From Bordetella sp. LUAb4 (GTDB lineage Bacteria > Pseudomonadota > Gammaproteobacteria > Burkholderiales > Burkholderiaceae_B), in assembly GCF_021325795.1 (NCBI RefSeq), contig NZ_JAHPZX010000009.1:62001-126000 (forward strand): 64,000 nt of DNA, given 5' to 3'. The first letter of the stretch is position 1; every line of letters begins with the position of its first letter. The translations under genes were made by a program, and so were the position numbers. Below, one piece after another: positions 35,658 to 45,742 of this stretch. The notes beneath the pieces are model-generated. The model saw nothing but the letters and a program-made list of their open reading frames with translations, was not told the DNA's origin and ran no database searches.

Positions 35658-36140
35658 ATGGACGCGGCAAGCATCGCATTGGCCGTCAACGGACAGCCCT
35701 TGTCCTTGCAGGTGGATCCGGACCGCAGCCTGCTGGACGTCCTGCGCAATGAGCTTGGACTGAAAGCCAGCCACTACGGCTGCGGAGCGGGGCTGTGCGG
35801 GGCCTGCATGGTGATGATGGACGGCCATGCGGTGCCTGCCTGCGATACGCCGATGTGGTCCGCGGCGGGCAAGGATGTCGTGACGGTGGAAGGCTTGGGC
35901 GACGAACACGACCCGCATCCGGTGCAGTGCGCGTTCATCGCGGAACAGGCCGCGCAGTGCGGCTATTGCACGTCGGGCATGATGATCTCGGCCGCCGCCT
36001 TGCTACGGCGCTGTCCCCAGCCGACGGACGCGGAGATCCGCGCGGGGTTGGAGCGCAACTTGTGCCGCTGCGGAACGCATCCGCGGGTGCTGCGCGCGGT
36101 GGCGCGGGCGGCGCGGGACGGCGCTGGTAGCAAGCCGTGA
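35658..36140 (+). CDS. [2Fe-2S] subunit of a molybdenum hydroxylase (IorA-like)
   Basis: A 160-residue iron-sulfur protein. The plant-type cluster is bound by YGCGAGLCGACMV...PACDT, and the second, helical domain cluster by CGYCTSGM...CRCGTH. The architecture equals the small subunit of isoquinoline 1-oxidoreductase, nicotinate dehydrogenase and similar xanthine-oxidase-family enzymes. It passes electrons from the Mo site in the next gene (stop/start overlap TGATG). ATG 35646 is an alternative start; 35658 gives better ribosome-binding-site spacing. Confidence 0.93.
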   Translation: MDAASIALAVNGQPLSLQVDPDRSLLDVLRNELGLKASHYGCGAGLCGACMVMMDGHAVPACDTPMWSAAGKDVVTVEGLGDEHDPHPVQCAFIAEQAAQCGYCTSGMMISAAALLRRCPQPTDAEIRAGLERNLCRCGTHPRVLRAVARAARDGAGSKP

Positions 36141-38329
36141 TGGACACCGCGGCCAAACCCCTTCCTTTCAGCCTGCGCGCCAATCCGCGCCTGTCGACCT
36201 GGCTGGCGTTCGACCCGGCGGGTCAGGTGCGCGTGCGCTCCGGCAAAGTGGAAATCGGCCAGGGCATACGCACCGCCCTGGCGCAAATCGCCGCCGAGGA
36301 ACTGGAGGTCACGTTCGCGCGTATCGCCATGGTCCCGCCCCGCACGGCCGTCAGCCCTGACGAAGCGGTGACCTCGGGCAGCTTGTCCATCCAGCATTCC
36401 GGCGAGGCCCTGCGGCATGTCTGCGCCCAGGTGCGTGCGGTGTATGTCGCCCATGTGGCTGCCGCGCATGGCTTGCCGGTGGCGTCGGTACACGTGGAAG
36501 ACGGCGTATTCCTGCATGGGCCGGATCGCTTGGGCAGCTATTGGGACATGGATCCCACGTTGCTGGATCGACCGGCCGATGTGGATGTCTTGCCCAAGGC
36601 CAGCAGCGCGTATCGGGAAGTGGGCCTGTCGCGGGCGCGTGATGACATCGCCGAGAAAGTCTACGGACGCTATCGCTATATCCACGACATGGAAATGCCT
36701 GGGCTATTGCACGGGCGCATGCTGCGGCCGCCCTCGCCCGCTGCCCGTTTGTTGGAGCTGGGCGATACGGAAGTCGCCGCCTGGCCTGGGGTGGTCAGCG
36801 TGCCCCGCGACGGCACACTGGTCGGCGTCATCGCCGCGCAAGAACACATCGCGGAACGGGCACTCGCCCGTCTGGCTTCTTTAGCAGTGTGGGAAGAACC
36901 CGCTACGCTTCCCGACGACAAAGCCTTGCCTGCCTGGCTGAAAACGCTGCCGTGCGATACGTCGCGGTTGCGGAACGCCCCCGCCGCCGGCGCGACGGAT
37001 GGCGTTCGCACCTTGCGTGCGGCCTATTCGCGGCCGTTCTTGAAACATGCGTCGATTGGACCTTCCTGCGCCCTGGCGCGCGATGATGGCGCGCGGCTGG
37101 AAGTGTGGACGCATAGCCAGGCTATCTATAACCTGCGCCGCGACCTGGCGTTGGCCTTGCGACGCCCGGAAGACGATGTCGTGATCGAACACGTGCAGGG
37201 TGCCGGCTGCTACGGCCATAACGGCGCGGACGATGTAGCCTACGACGCCGCCTGGCTGGCTACCCACTGTCCCGGCCAGCCTGTGCGTGTGCAATGGACC
37301 CGCGCCGATGAACTGAACTGGTCCCCGCTGGGGCCGGCAATGGCCGTCGAACTGGAAGCCGATGTCGATGCGGACGGCCACGTGCTGGCTTGGCGCCATG
37401 AGGCATGGAGCCCTGGGCATGGCTTGCGTCCTGGACGAGCCCCCTCGCCAACGCTCCTCGGCAGCTGGCACCTGGCAACGCCTTTCCCGAAACTGGACGC
37501 GGTCGACGCGCCCCGTGCCGTGGGCGGCGGCATGGATCGCAACGCCGAACCCGGCTACGCCTTCGCCAGCGTCGACGTCGCCTGCCACCTGGTCCGCGAC
37601 GTGCCTTTGCGGGCATCGGCCCTACGCGCGCTGGGCGCGCATGCCAACGTCTTCGCCATCGAGTCCTTCATGGACGAACTGGCACTGGCCGCCAATGTCC
37701 ACCCACGGGACTACCGCCTTTCCCACATCGACGATCCCCGCATGGAAGCGGTCCTGCGCGCGGCCTGGCAAGCCAGTGACCACGACGGTGCTCATGCGGG
37801 TGCCGGCGGCAATGCCGACGCGGGTGCCAGTGCCGGCCCCACGACGGATGAAAGCGTACGTGGCCGCGGGTGTGGCGTAGCTCGTTACAAGGGAACCGGC
37901 GCCTATTGCGCGGTCGTGGCGCACGTCGAGGTCGACGATCAGGTCCGCTTGCGCGCGCTGCATATCGCGGTCGATGTCGGCCTGGCCATCAATCCCGATG
38001 GCGTGCGGCAGCAGATCGAAGGCGGAGCTTTGCAGGCCGCCAGTTGGACGCTACAGGAAGCCGCACACTTCGACGCCACCCGATTGCTCGATGGCGATTG
38101 GGAAAGCTATCCCATCATGCGCTTCAGCCAGGTCCCCACGGTCAATGTCGAAATCCTGAACCACGTTGACGCCCCACCATTGGGCGCCGGCGAAGCCGCC
38201 CTGGGCCCCACCGCCGCCGCCATCGCCAACGCGGTGGCCGACGCCTTGGGCGTACGCGTGCGCGACATGCCGCTGACACCGGACCGCATCATGCAAGCGA
38301 TGGAAGATGGGGACATCGATGCTGGATAG
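36140..38329 (+). CDS. molybdopterin-binding large subunit (IorB-like)
   Basis: A 729-residue catalytic subunit of the xanthine-oxidase family. N-terminal RVRSGKVEIGQGIRTALAQIAAEEL and C-terminal GAGEAALGPTAAAIANAVADAL (with the catalytic Glu) are diagnostic. It hydroxylates a carbon next to a ring nitrogen or an aldehyde using water. At about 730 residues it is a single-chain IorB-like form. A Gly/Ala/Asp-rich insert (HDGAHAGAGGNADAGASAG, about 550-570) is unusual. No cytochrome c or FAD subunit gene follows, so the electron acceptor is unclear. It pairs with the [2Fe-2S] protein upstream. Confidence 0.92.
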   Translation: MDTAAKPLPFSLRANPRLSTWLAFDPAGQVRVRSGKVEIGQGIRTALAQIAAEELEVTFARIAMVPPRTAVSPDEAVTSGSLSIQHSGEALRHVCAQVRAVYVAHVAAAHGLPVASVHVEDGVFLHGPDRLGSYWDMDPTLLDRPADVDVLPKASSAYREVGLSRARDDIAEKVYGRYRYIHDMEMPGLLHGRMLRPPSPAARLLELGDTEVAAWPGVVSVPRDGTLVGVIAAQEHIAERALARLASLAVWEEPATLPDDKALPAWLKTLPCDTSRLRNAPAAGATDGVRTLRAAYSRPFLKHASIGPSCALARDDGARLEVWTHSQAIYNLRRDLALALRRPEDDVVIEHVQGAGCYGHNGADDVAYDAAWLATHCPGQPVRVQWTRADELNWSPLGPAMAVELEADVDADGHVLAWRHEAWSPGHGLRPGRAPSPTLLGSWHLATPFPKLDAVDAPRAVGGGMDRNAEPGYAFASVDVACHLVRDVPLRASALRALGAHANVFAIESFMDELALAANVHPRDYRLSHIDDPRMEAVLRAAWQASDHDGAHAGAGGNADAGASAGPTTDESVRGRGCGVARYKGTGAYCAVVAHVEVDDQVRLRALHIAVDVGLAINPDGVRQQIEGGALQAASWTLQEAAHFDATRLLDGDWESYPIMRFSQVPTVNVEILNHVDAPPLGAGEAALGPTAAAIANAVADALGVRVRDMPLTPDRIMQAMEDGDIDAG

Positions 38330-38469
38330 CCATCCGCTCATGCAGGCGCCGACGACCACGATAGGAACACCAAAATCCAGCATGCCGAGACGGCAAACGG
38401 CACACTCGCCACGTAGGCAAACCGAGCCTCGATGAAAGGCCCGGCCAAACAGAGCAGCAAAGGAACACG

Positions 38470-39165
38470 ATGGAATTACATCTTTTCAGCGGCGGTGCCG
38501 CGCAAGCAGTGGTCAATGGACTGCGCTCGGATTTTGAAGCCACGCACACCTGCACGGTGGTGCCCACCTTCGGCGCGGTCGGCACCATGCGGGACAAACT
38601 CTTGGCCGGCGCGCCCTGCGATCTGCTCGTCCTGTCCCAGGTATTGATCGACCAACTGACGCAGCAAGGCCACCTGGTGCCAGGCAGCGCGCAAGCATTG
38701 GGACGCGTCGAAACCGGTGTGGCCGTCTGCGCCGGCAGCCCGCCGGTGGCGGTCCACGACGGCGATGCCCTGCGCGCCGCGTTCCAGGCCTGCACCGGCC
38801 TGTATGTCCCGCACCTGACCCAGTCCACGGCCGGTATCCATATTGCAGGCGTGCTGAAAAAGCTGGGCCTGGACGAGATCCTGGCGGACCGCATCCACGA
38901 ATTCCCCAACGGCAATGCCGCGATGACCGCCATGGCCAAAGCCGGTGGCCCCGGCCTGATCGGCTGCACCCAGGTGACGGAGATCCGCTACACACCGGGC
39001 GTCACCCTCGTCGGCGACCTGCCGTCCGGCTACGGCCTGAGCACGGTCTACACAGCCGCGGTCTGCACCCGCGCCGCCGCCCCGGACTTGGCCGCCGAAT
39101 TCGTACGCACCCTCACCGCGCCAGCGTCGGCGGCCTTGCGCGCAGCATCGGGGTTTGGCGTCTGA
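38470..39165 (+). CDS. ModA-like type 2 periplasmic-binding-fold protein, no signal peptide
   Basis: A 231-residue protein with the fold of molybdate/sulfate-type binding proteins: ELHLFSGGAAQAVVNGLRSDFEATHTCTVVPTFGAVGTMRDKLLAGAPCDLLVLS at the start and TQSTAGIHIAGVLKKLGLDEILADRI later. It begins almost at the first beta strand, so there is no export signal, unlike true ABC receptors. Its position after a molybdenum hydroxylase suggests a cytosolic role with that enzyme, perhaps sensing oxyanion or substrate; this is inference. It begins 140 bp after the large subunit stop. Confidence 0.8.
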   Translation: MELHLFSGGAAQAVVNGLRSDFEATHTCTVVPTFGAVGTMRDKLLAGAPCDLLVLSQVLIDQLTQQGHLVPGSAQALGRVETGVAVCAGSPPVAVHDGDALRAAFQACTGLYVPHLTQSTAGIHIAGVLKKLGLDEILADRIHEFPNGNAAMTAMAKAGGPGLIGCTQVTEIRYTPGVTLVGDLPSGYGLSTVYTAAVCTRAAAPDLAAEFVRTLTAPASAALRAASGFGV

Positions 39166-39201
39166 GGGATTTGGCGTCTGATCCATCCCCGACCGGCGAT
39201 C

Positions 39202-39474
39202 TCACGATCGCCGGAAGACCCGCCGCATGGCCAAGGCCGCGGCGCCGGAAATCACCAGAGTGAACATGAAGGCCGCCAAAGCCAGCAAGGTGGCCTGATC
39301 GGCGACAGGCCCGTGGCCCGCGAAATACAACACCCCACAGGCATTCAGGGTGGCGAGAATCACACAGGCGCCAAGCGAATTGCCCACGCTGCGCAACAGG
39401 GCGAACACACCGCCGCCCACGATGGCCAGGCCCACGATCGTGGCCATGCCCCAAAACAGGTTTTCATATTGCAC
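39202..39474 (-). CDS. small membrane protein, three predicted helices
   Basis: A 90-residue hydrophobic protein with membrane segments at about 7-27, 32-53 and 61-82 and a basic end (RRVFRRS). The start is GTG at 39474 with a purine-rich GGGGAGGGG upstream. No family recognised. It faces the ModA-like gene in convergent orientation and precedes nothing obvious on its strand. Confidence 0.65.
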   Translation of the reverse strand: MQYENLFWGMATIVGLAIVGGGVFALLRSVGNSLGACVILATLNACGVLYFAGHGPVADQATLLALAAFMFTLVISGAAALAMRRVFRRS

Positions 39475-39533
39475 GCCGCCGCCCCTCCCCTGGACGAGCC
39501 GGCAGTGTAAAGGCGACGGCGCGCGGTCACAAA

Positions 39534-39779
39534 TTACGCAGCACTACGCGAATACTCGGGCTCGCCATTGGCGCGCACACCGCTAATGCCCTGGAACAGC
39601 ACCGCGCAGCTCTTCTCCGCCTCATCCTGGCTGGAGAAATGGCGGCCATCCATCAAAGGCCAGCACTTCTCCGGCGCATTGGCGCCCAATTTTCGCGTCC
39701 ATATCTGAATCGAATATTGGCGATTCACGGTCTCAACCGCGCAACGCACCCGAAAACCATTAACAGTTCGAGTATTCAT
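39534..39779 (-). CDS. hypothetical protein, 81 residues
   Basis: A small soluble protein with mixed composition (NGFRVRCAVETVNRQYSIQIWTRKLG ... DGRHFSSQDEAEKSCAVLFQGI). It has AGGGGAA upstream of the ATG, at a rather long spacing. No family recognised. The absence of low-complexity sequence and the host-like codon use favour a real gene. Confidence 0.55.
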   Translation of the reverse strand: MNTRTVNGFRVRCAVETVNRQYSIQIWTRKLGANAPEKCWPLMDGRHFSSQDEAEKSCAVLFQGISGVRANGEPEYSRSAA

Positions 39780-40246
39780 GATGTGATTCCCCTGACAGCA
39801 GAACTGGTCACTCCACCACTCCCACCATGGACGGCGTTGAGCGAATCAGTCAGGACAGGATTGTGCCGATGTCATTCGACATCTTTATTGCGCAGTTGCA
39901 AGCAAAAGCGAACAGTGATTTCAAAGTTAGTAACATCATGAATCCAAGTTAAGCCGCCCCAGGCGCTGCGGACGCTCTCCATCAAATACGTAAGCAATTG
40001 AAAATACAACACGCTCCAGGCCTTTAATTCCGATCTGTTTCACCCGATTTCGGAACTAATTCCCTCCCCCTGTGGTCGAATCCCCCAAAACGCCCCAAAT
40101 CCACAAAATCACCCAATTCTATTGGGAAGCTGTATAGGATTGTCGCCACTTCTCCTTCGCCTGAAAGGTTCGGAACGGGAGGTTTGGCGGACAATGGGGT
40201 CGTTGTCATTAACTTGGTCGCTCAGGCGGCAAAGCGTAGGAACATC
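39780..40246. other. intergenic, promoter region of the secreted protein
   Basis: About 470 bp with no supported gene and more A/T than its flanks. It contains two short dyads, GATGTC-N4-GACATC (39868-39883) and CCCAATTCTATTGGG (40112-40126), the latter about 120 bp before the next start. Either could be an operator or leader hairpin; nothing more can be said. Confidence 0.45.
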
Positions 40247-40594
40247 ATGAATAAGCGTTTGATCGTTGCAGGACTTGGGGCTGCCGCCCTGATGCTTTCC
40301 AGTGCGGCCATGGCGCGTGTCGACGTGGGTATTGCCATCGGCATCCCGCCCTTGGTGGCCCCGGCGCCGGTCTATGTCGCCCCGGCTCCGGTTTATGTGG
40401 CGCCGCCTCCCGTGTATGTGGCGCCCGTCTACGCGCCCCCGGTGGTCGTCGCACCCCGTCCGTATTACTACCCCGGCCCCGTCATCTACGGCGGATACCG
40501 CGGAGGCTACTACCATGGCGGCCCGCGCCCCTACTACCGCGGCGGTCCTCACGGTGGCCCCGGCTATCACGGCGGTCCCGGCTGGCACCGTTAA
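40247..40594 (+). CDS. small secreted Pro/Tyr/Val- and Gly/His-rich protein
   Basis: A 115-residue exported protein. A signal peptide (MNKRLIVAGLGAAALMLSSAAMA) is followed by a short conserved-looking VDVGIAIGIPP, then tandem APVYVAP repeats (four to five units) and a C-terminal Gly/Tyr/His/Pro-rich segment (YRGGYYHGGPRPYYRGGPHGGPGYHGG). Similar proteins are common in Burkholderiales as cell-envelope or stress proteins of unknown function. The His/Gly tail might bind metal. AGGA precedes the ATG, and a strong bidirectional terminator follows. Confidence 0.8.
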   Translation: MNKRLIVAGLGAAALMLSSAAMARVDVGIAIGIPPLVAPAPVYVAPAPVYVAPPPVYVAPVYAPPVVVAPRPYYYPGPVIYGGYRGGYYHGGPRPYYRGGPHGGPGYHGGPGWHR

Positions 40595-40665
40595 GTCGCA
40601 GGTGTGCCACACGGCGCGCCGAGCTGATGCCGGGCAGGTTGCCACGTCAGGGCTTGGATGAAGGT

Positions 40666-40707
40666 AAAAAAAAGCGCTGCATGGTTTGAACCATGCAGCG
40701 CTTTTTT
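40666..40707. terminator. bidirectional rho-independent terminator
   Basis: A perfect 13-bp stem GCGCTGCATGGTT / AACCATGCAGCGC with a 2-base loop, flanked by eight A on the left and six T on the right. It works on both strands, ending the secreted-protein gene from the left and serS from the right. Confidence 0.92.
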
Positions 40708-40821
40708 GTCTGGTGCCCTTGGCCGCGCTTCGACAACCGGCTCCTCAGACAAGCAGCCGTGCCAACGCCCCTGTCGGGCTATCGCCACTATCGGGCGCTG
40801 CCGTCAGGCAACCCCGACACC

Positions 40822-42342
<1,521 letters not shown>

Positions 42343-42360
42343 TCAGCGCAAAGGATTCTC

Positions 42361-43116
42361 GTGTCGAGCAAACTCGGGGCACGTCGGTTTATCGCGGCAA
42401 CAGCGGGTGTGATACGCCGGCAGGGCCGGGCCATGCTGGGCGCGGCACCGAAGTCTCTGGCGGTGTTCGCCTTCTCGCTGCCGTTCGCCTTGCTGGTTTC
42501 CAGGCTGTACCAGCCCAGTGATTGCTTGTTCGTCTTGGCGGCCTTGGTCAACCTGATAGCGTTCGCTCGCACGACGTTCGCCTGGCATCGGGTAGTCAAC
42601 CAGAGGGACGCCAAGGATAGCGCCGGGGCTGATGGCAGCACGGGGGAGGCCCGGCATCTGGTTCTACTCGCGGCCATCACCATCGCGGTCGCGGCCCTGG
42701 GACGAGCGACCGGGGATGTACCGTACATCCTCTACGTGGTCATGAACGCGCCCGCTGACGCGGTGTTCTTTGGCACGCTGATCGTGCTGCTGGCGCTGAT
42801 CTGGGTGCCGGTGTTGTACGCGCTCGCGGTATATGGCTTGACGCTGCCCCGCACGGCGCTGACCGGCGATTACGGCTTTCGCGGCATACGGGCCGCCATG
42901 CCTTACAAGCGCTGGCCATTGATGCTAATGCTGTTGGTGCTGGTCAGCGTTGCCGGCCTGACCTACGGTTTCCTGTACGAGCTCAAGCACGACTTCACTG
43001 CCACCGGGCCGATCCAGGCCTTGCTGGGCACGATACTCTGCGTCTTGATCGCGTTCGTGGTAACAACCATGTACGCGGTGGCGTATCGCGACTCCGTTGT
43101 TGAGTCGACGAGGTAG
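42361..43116 (+). CDS. integral membrane protein, unknown function
   Basis: A 251-residue protein with about six predicted membrane helices (for example LAVFAFSLPFALLVSRLY, LIVLLALIWVPVLYALAVYG, MLMLLVLVSVAGLTYGFLYEL). It starts at GTG 42361 with AAAGGA six bases upstream. No motif assigns it to a transporter or enzyme family. It is divergent from serS and convergent with the TRAP-linked gene at 43180. Confidence 0.75.
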   Translation: MSSKLGARRFIAATAGVIRRQGRAMLGAAPKSLAVFAFSLPFALLVSRLYQPSDCLFVLAALVNLIAFARTTFAWHRVVNQRDAKDSAGADGSTGEARHLVLLAAITIAVAALGRATGDVPYILYVVMNAPADAVFFGTLIVLLALIWVPVLYALAVYGLTLPRTALTGDYGFRGIRAAMPYKRWPLMLMLLVLVSVAGLTYGFLYELKHDFTATGPIQALLGTILCVLIAFVVTTMYAVAYRDSVVESTR

Positions 43117-43179
43117 GCGAACAGTCTCGACGCAATAGCTGCGCCAGCCGCCGCCGACCTGGAACCTACCCGCCATCGC

Positions 43180-43863
43180 TCAAGCTACATCCGCCGGCAG
43201 CGCCGAATGCGACAGCGTATACGCGCCCACCACCGGCGCCGCGGACGCGCCCAGGGCACGCAGCGACGCGTCATCCAGTTCCTCGACGGCGGCCATCAAC
43301 GCCGCCTCGTCATACCCAGTCAGCACCACCACCACATCCGCGACCTGATCCGGCGTCCCACGGATTTTTTGCTCCGTCGTCTGAGCGATAGCGGGCGTCT
43401 CGTGACGCAGCAAATGCGCGCCGATGACACCCGGCCGTCCTACCAACGCCGCGAGCCGCTGCGGTAAACCTTGGCATAAGCGATCGACGCCGTCTGCCCC
43501 CTCCCCGGCCAGGCGCAGCGTGACAGCATGCCGCCCCGCCAGGCTGCCGTGCGAATCCAGGACATGGGACTGGCAGCGCACCATATCCCGGTGATAAGGC
43601 ATCAGCTTGCGCGACCAAGGAGTGGGATCGTTGAGCCGGCTCAGATACGTCGGCGACGACAACACCCCATGCGTGTCCAGTTCATAGATGACGAACACTC
43701 CCTCCCCGCCCCCATTCGCCGTCCAGCGTGAACTGCGCAGGAAGCCCGGCACGCTTAGACGTTCCGGAAAATGTTCGTGCGTGTGCCAGTCCTCGAACTC
43801 CGGTTTCATGGGGCCGGCCATATTCCACCACATCGCCAGCGCCGCCTTGCCTAATAGAGCCAT
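43180..43863 (-). CDS. dimeric alpha/beta-barrel (EthD-like) protein, TRAP-linked
   Basis: A 227-residue protein that appears to contain two ferredoxin-like halves. The first has MWWNMAGPMKPEFEDWHTHEHFPERLSVPGFLRSSRW, similar to EthD/stress-responsive alpha-beta-barrel proteins with 'W-x3-H-x-P-E-R-x3-PGF'. It starts 7 bp after the TRAP permease stop, so it is the last gene of the operon. A role in degradation or sensing of the TRAP substrate is inferred from position. Confidence 0.65.
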   Translation of the reverse strand: MALLGKAALAMWWNMAGPMKPEFEDWHTHEHFPERLSVPGFLRSSRWTANGGGEGVFVIYELDTHGVLSSPTYLSRLNDPTPWSRKLMPYHRDMVRCQSHVLDSHGSLAGRHAVTLRLAGEGADGVDRLCQGLPQRLAALVGRPGVIGAHLLRHETPAIAQTTEQKIRGTPDQVADVVVVLTGYDEAALMAAVEELDDASLRALGASAAPVVGAYTLSHSALPADVA

Positions 43864-43870
43864 ATACCCT

Positions 43871-45742
43871 TCACTTGATGAATACCGTGGAGATCGCCGG
43901 CACTGCCGCGATCACGATCAATCCCAGCACCAGCACCGCCAGATAGCGCCACATATGCCGGATCACCGCGTCAGGCGTCACCTTGCCGATGGCGCAAGCC
44001 GCGTAGAAACCGATGCCGAACGGCGGCGCGAACAAACCTATGCTCATGGCGACCACCACCACCATCGCGTAGTGCACGTCATTGATGCCGAAAGTGTGCG
44101 ATACAGGCAGCAGCAAGGGCGCGAACAGCAGGATGGCCGGAATGCCCTCCAGGATGTTGCCGAGCAGAAGGAACACCACGACCGTGATCGCGAGGAAACC
44201 GTACGCGCCACCGGATATCGTCGTCATGCCACGCGCGAGATCGCTGGAGAACCCCGATTGGGTCAGGGCCCAAGCCATCCCCGTGGCCGTGCCGATCACG
44301 AACAGGATGGCGCCCGACAGCGACGCCGTCTCGACCAGGGCGGGATAAAAACGGTTCCACTGCACCGGCCGGTAGATCAGTACGCTGACCACCAGCGCGT
44401 AGACAATGCCGATAGTCGACACTTCGGTAGCCGTGGCGACGCCCTCGACTACCGCCCAGCGAATAACGAAAGGCAAGGCCATCGCGGGCAGCGCGGCGAC
44501 AAAGGAAGTGCGTATCACGCGCCAGTCCGGGCGGGACTGGGCCGGCTTGGGTTCGGCCCGCGCGCGGACGAACGTCAGCGCAGCCAGGAAGACCGCCAGC
44601 AACAAGGCGGGTAGCAGCCCCGCGGCGAACAGGCTGGCGATAGAGATGCCCGTCACCGAACCCAAGGTGATCAACACGATGCTGGGCGGAATGGTATCGG
44701 CCATCGCCGCCGAACTCGCCAGCAAAGCGACCAGATCACCATCCTTGGCGCCGCGCTTGCGCATCTCCGGAAAGAGCCCCGGCGCGATCGCGGCCATGTC
44801 GGCGACCTTCGATCCCGAGATACCCGACACCAGGAGCATCGCCACCAACAGTACGTAGTAAAGGCCGCCCCGCACGAAACCCAGTAGTGCCGCCAGGAAC
44901 GCAATGATGGATTTGGCGAAGCCGGTGACGTCGATCAACAAACCCAGGAAGATGAATAGTGGGATTGCCAGCAACAGGGGTTGGGACATGCCCTGATCGA
45001 GCCGGTTGACGACGACGCTCATGGGCGTAGTGGTAGTCAGCGACAGATAGCTCAGCGTGGCGATACCGAAAGAGAAGCCGATGGGCACACCGATGAAGAT
45101 CGCCACGCCCACGATTACCACGAAGAATACAAACAGATTCAAATTACCGATCTTGATGAGCCAGGGCGCGATGGCCCACAGCCCGGCGCCGATCAGGGCC
45201 AGTGCCACTGCCGCGCCCACCGTCGCCAGCAACAATCTGGCCTTGGCGGCTTGTAGGAACACGGTCACCAATAACAGGACGACACCCAACTCGATGCCGA
45301 ACACGCGCCAGCTCGCCGGCACGCCCAGATTCGGCAGTACGGCAAACGACTCGTCTTCCACGTAGTCCATGGCCGGATGCAGCATCAGGCACAGCGTCAC
45401 GAAAACCACCGCCATGACGGTCGCGCGCAGCATGACCTGTACCTTGGGCGACGCGCCGCGGCTCAATGCGCTGAAGGCAAGATGCTCCCCTTTGCGCAAG
45501 GCGATGGCGGCACCCAGCATGCCGAGCCAGAGGAACAGGCTGCCGGCCATCTCGTCGGACCAGACGATGGGGCTATGCAGCGCGTAACGGGCGATCACGC
45601 CCGCGAACAGCAGGCAGACCTCGGCCACGATCAGCGCGGCCGCCACCAGGTCCACGATGCGCCCCAGCCCGGCATCGATACTTTCCAACCAGCGCGGGGC
45701 TGGCGTCATTTCCGCGATACGCGGCGCCGGGGCGAGACTCAT
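43871..45742 (-). CDS. TRAP transporter fused small/large permease (DctQ-DctM)
   Basis: A 623-residue membrane protein. Residues about 20-190 form the four-helix DctQ part (VICxxARYALHSPIVWSDEMAGSLFLWLGMLGAAIALRKGEH). After a linker, residues about 200-623 are the DctM/TRAP-large domain (FIGVPIGFSFGIATLSYL, SGISGSKVADMAAIAPGLFPEM, GIGFYAACAIGKVTPDAVI). Fused QM proteins are well known. It uses a sodium gradient to import the substrate delivered by the DctP protein, whose gene overlaps it by 4 bp (ATGA). Confidence 0.95.
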   Translation of the reverse strand: MSLAPAPRIAEMTPAPRWLESIDAGLGRIVDLVAAALIVAEVCLLFAGVIARYALHSPIVWSDEMAGSLFLWLGMLGAAIALRKGEHLAFSALSRGASPKVQVMLRATVMAVVFVTLCLMLHPAMDYVEDESFAVLPNLGVPASWRVFGIELGVVLLLVTVFLQAAKARLLLATVGAAVALALIGAGLWAIAPWLIKIGNLNLFVFFVVIVGVAIFIGVPIGFSFGIATLSYLSLTTTTPMSVVVNRLDQGMSQPLLLAIPLFIFLGLLIDVTGFAKSIIAFLAALLGFVRGGLYYVLLVAMLLVSGISGSKVADMAAIAPGLFPEMRKRGAKDGDLVALLASSAAMADTIPPSIVLITLGSVTGISIASLFAAGLLPALLLAVFLAALTFVRARAEPKPAQSRPDWRVIRTSFVAALPAMALPFVIRWAVVEGVATATEVSTIGIVYALVVSVLIYRPVQWNRFYPALVETASLSGAILFVIGTATGMAWALTQSGFSSDLARGMTTISGGAYGFLAITVVVFLLLGNILEGIPAILLFAPLLLPVSHTFGINDVHYAMVVVVAMSIGLFAPPFGIGFYAACAIGKVTPDAVIRHMWRYLAVLVLGLIVIAAVPAISTVFIK

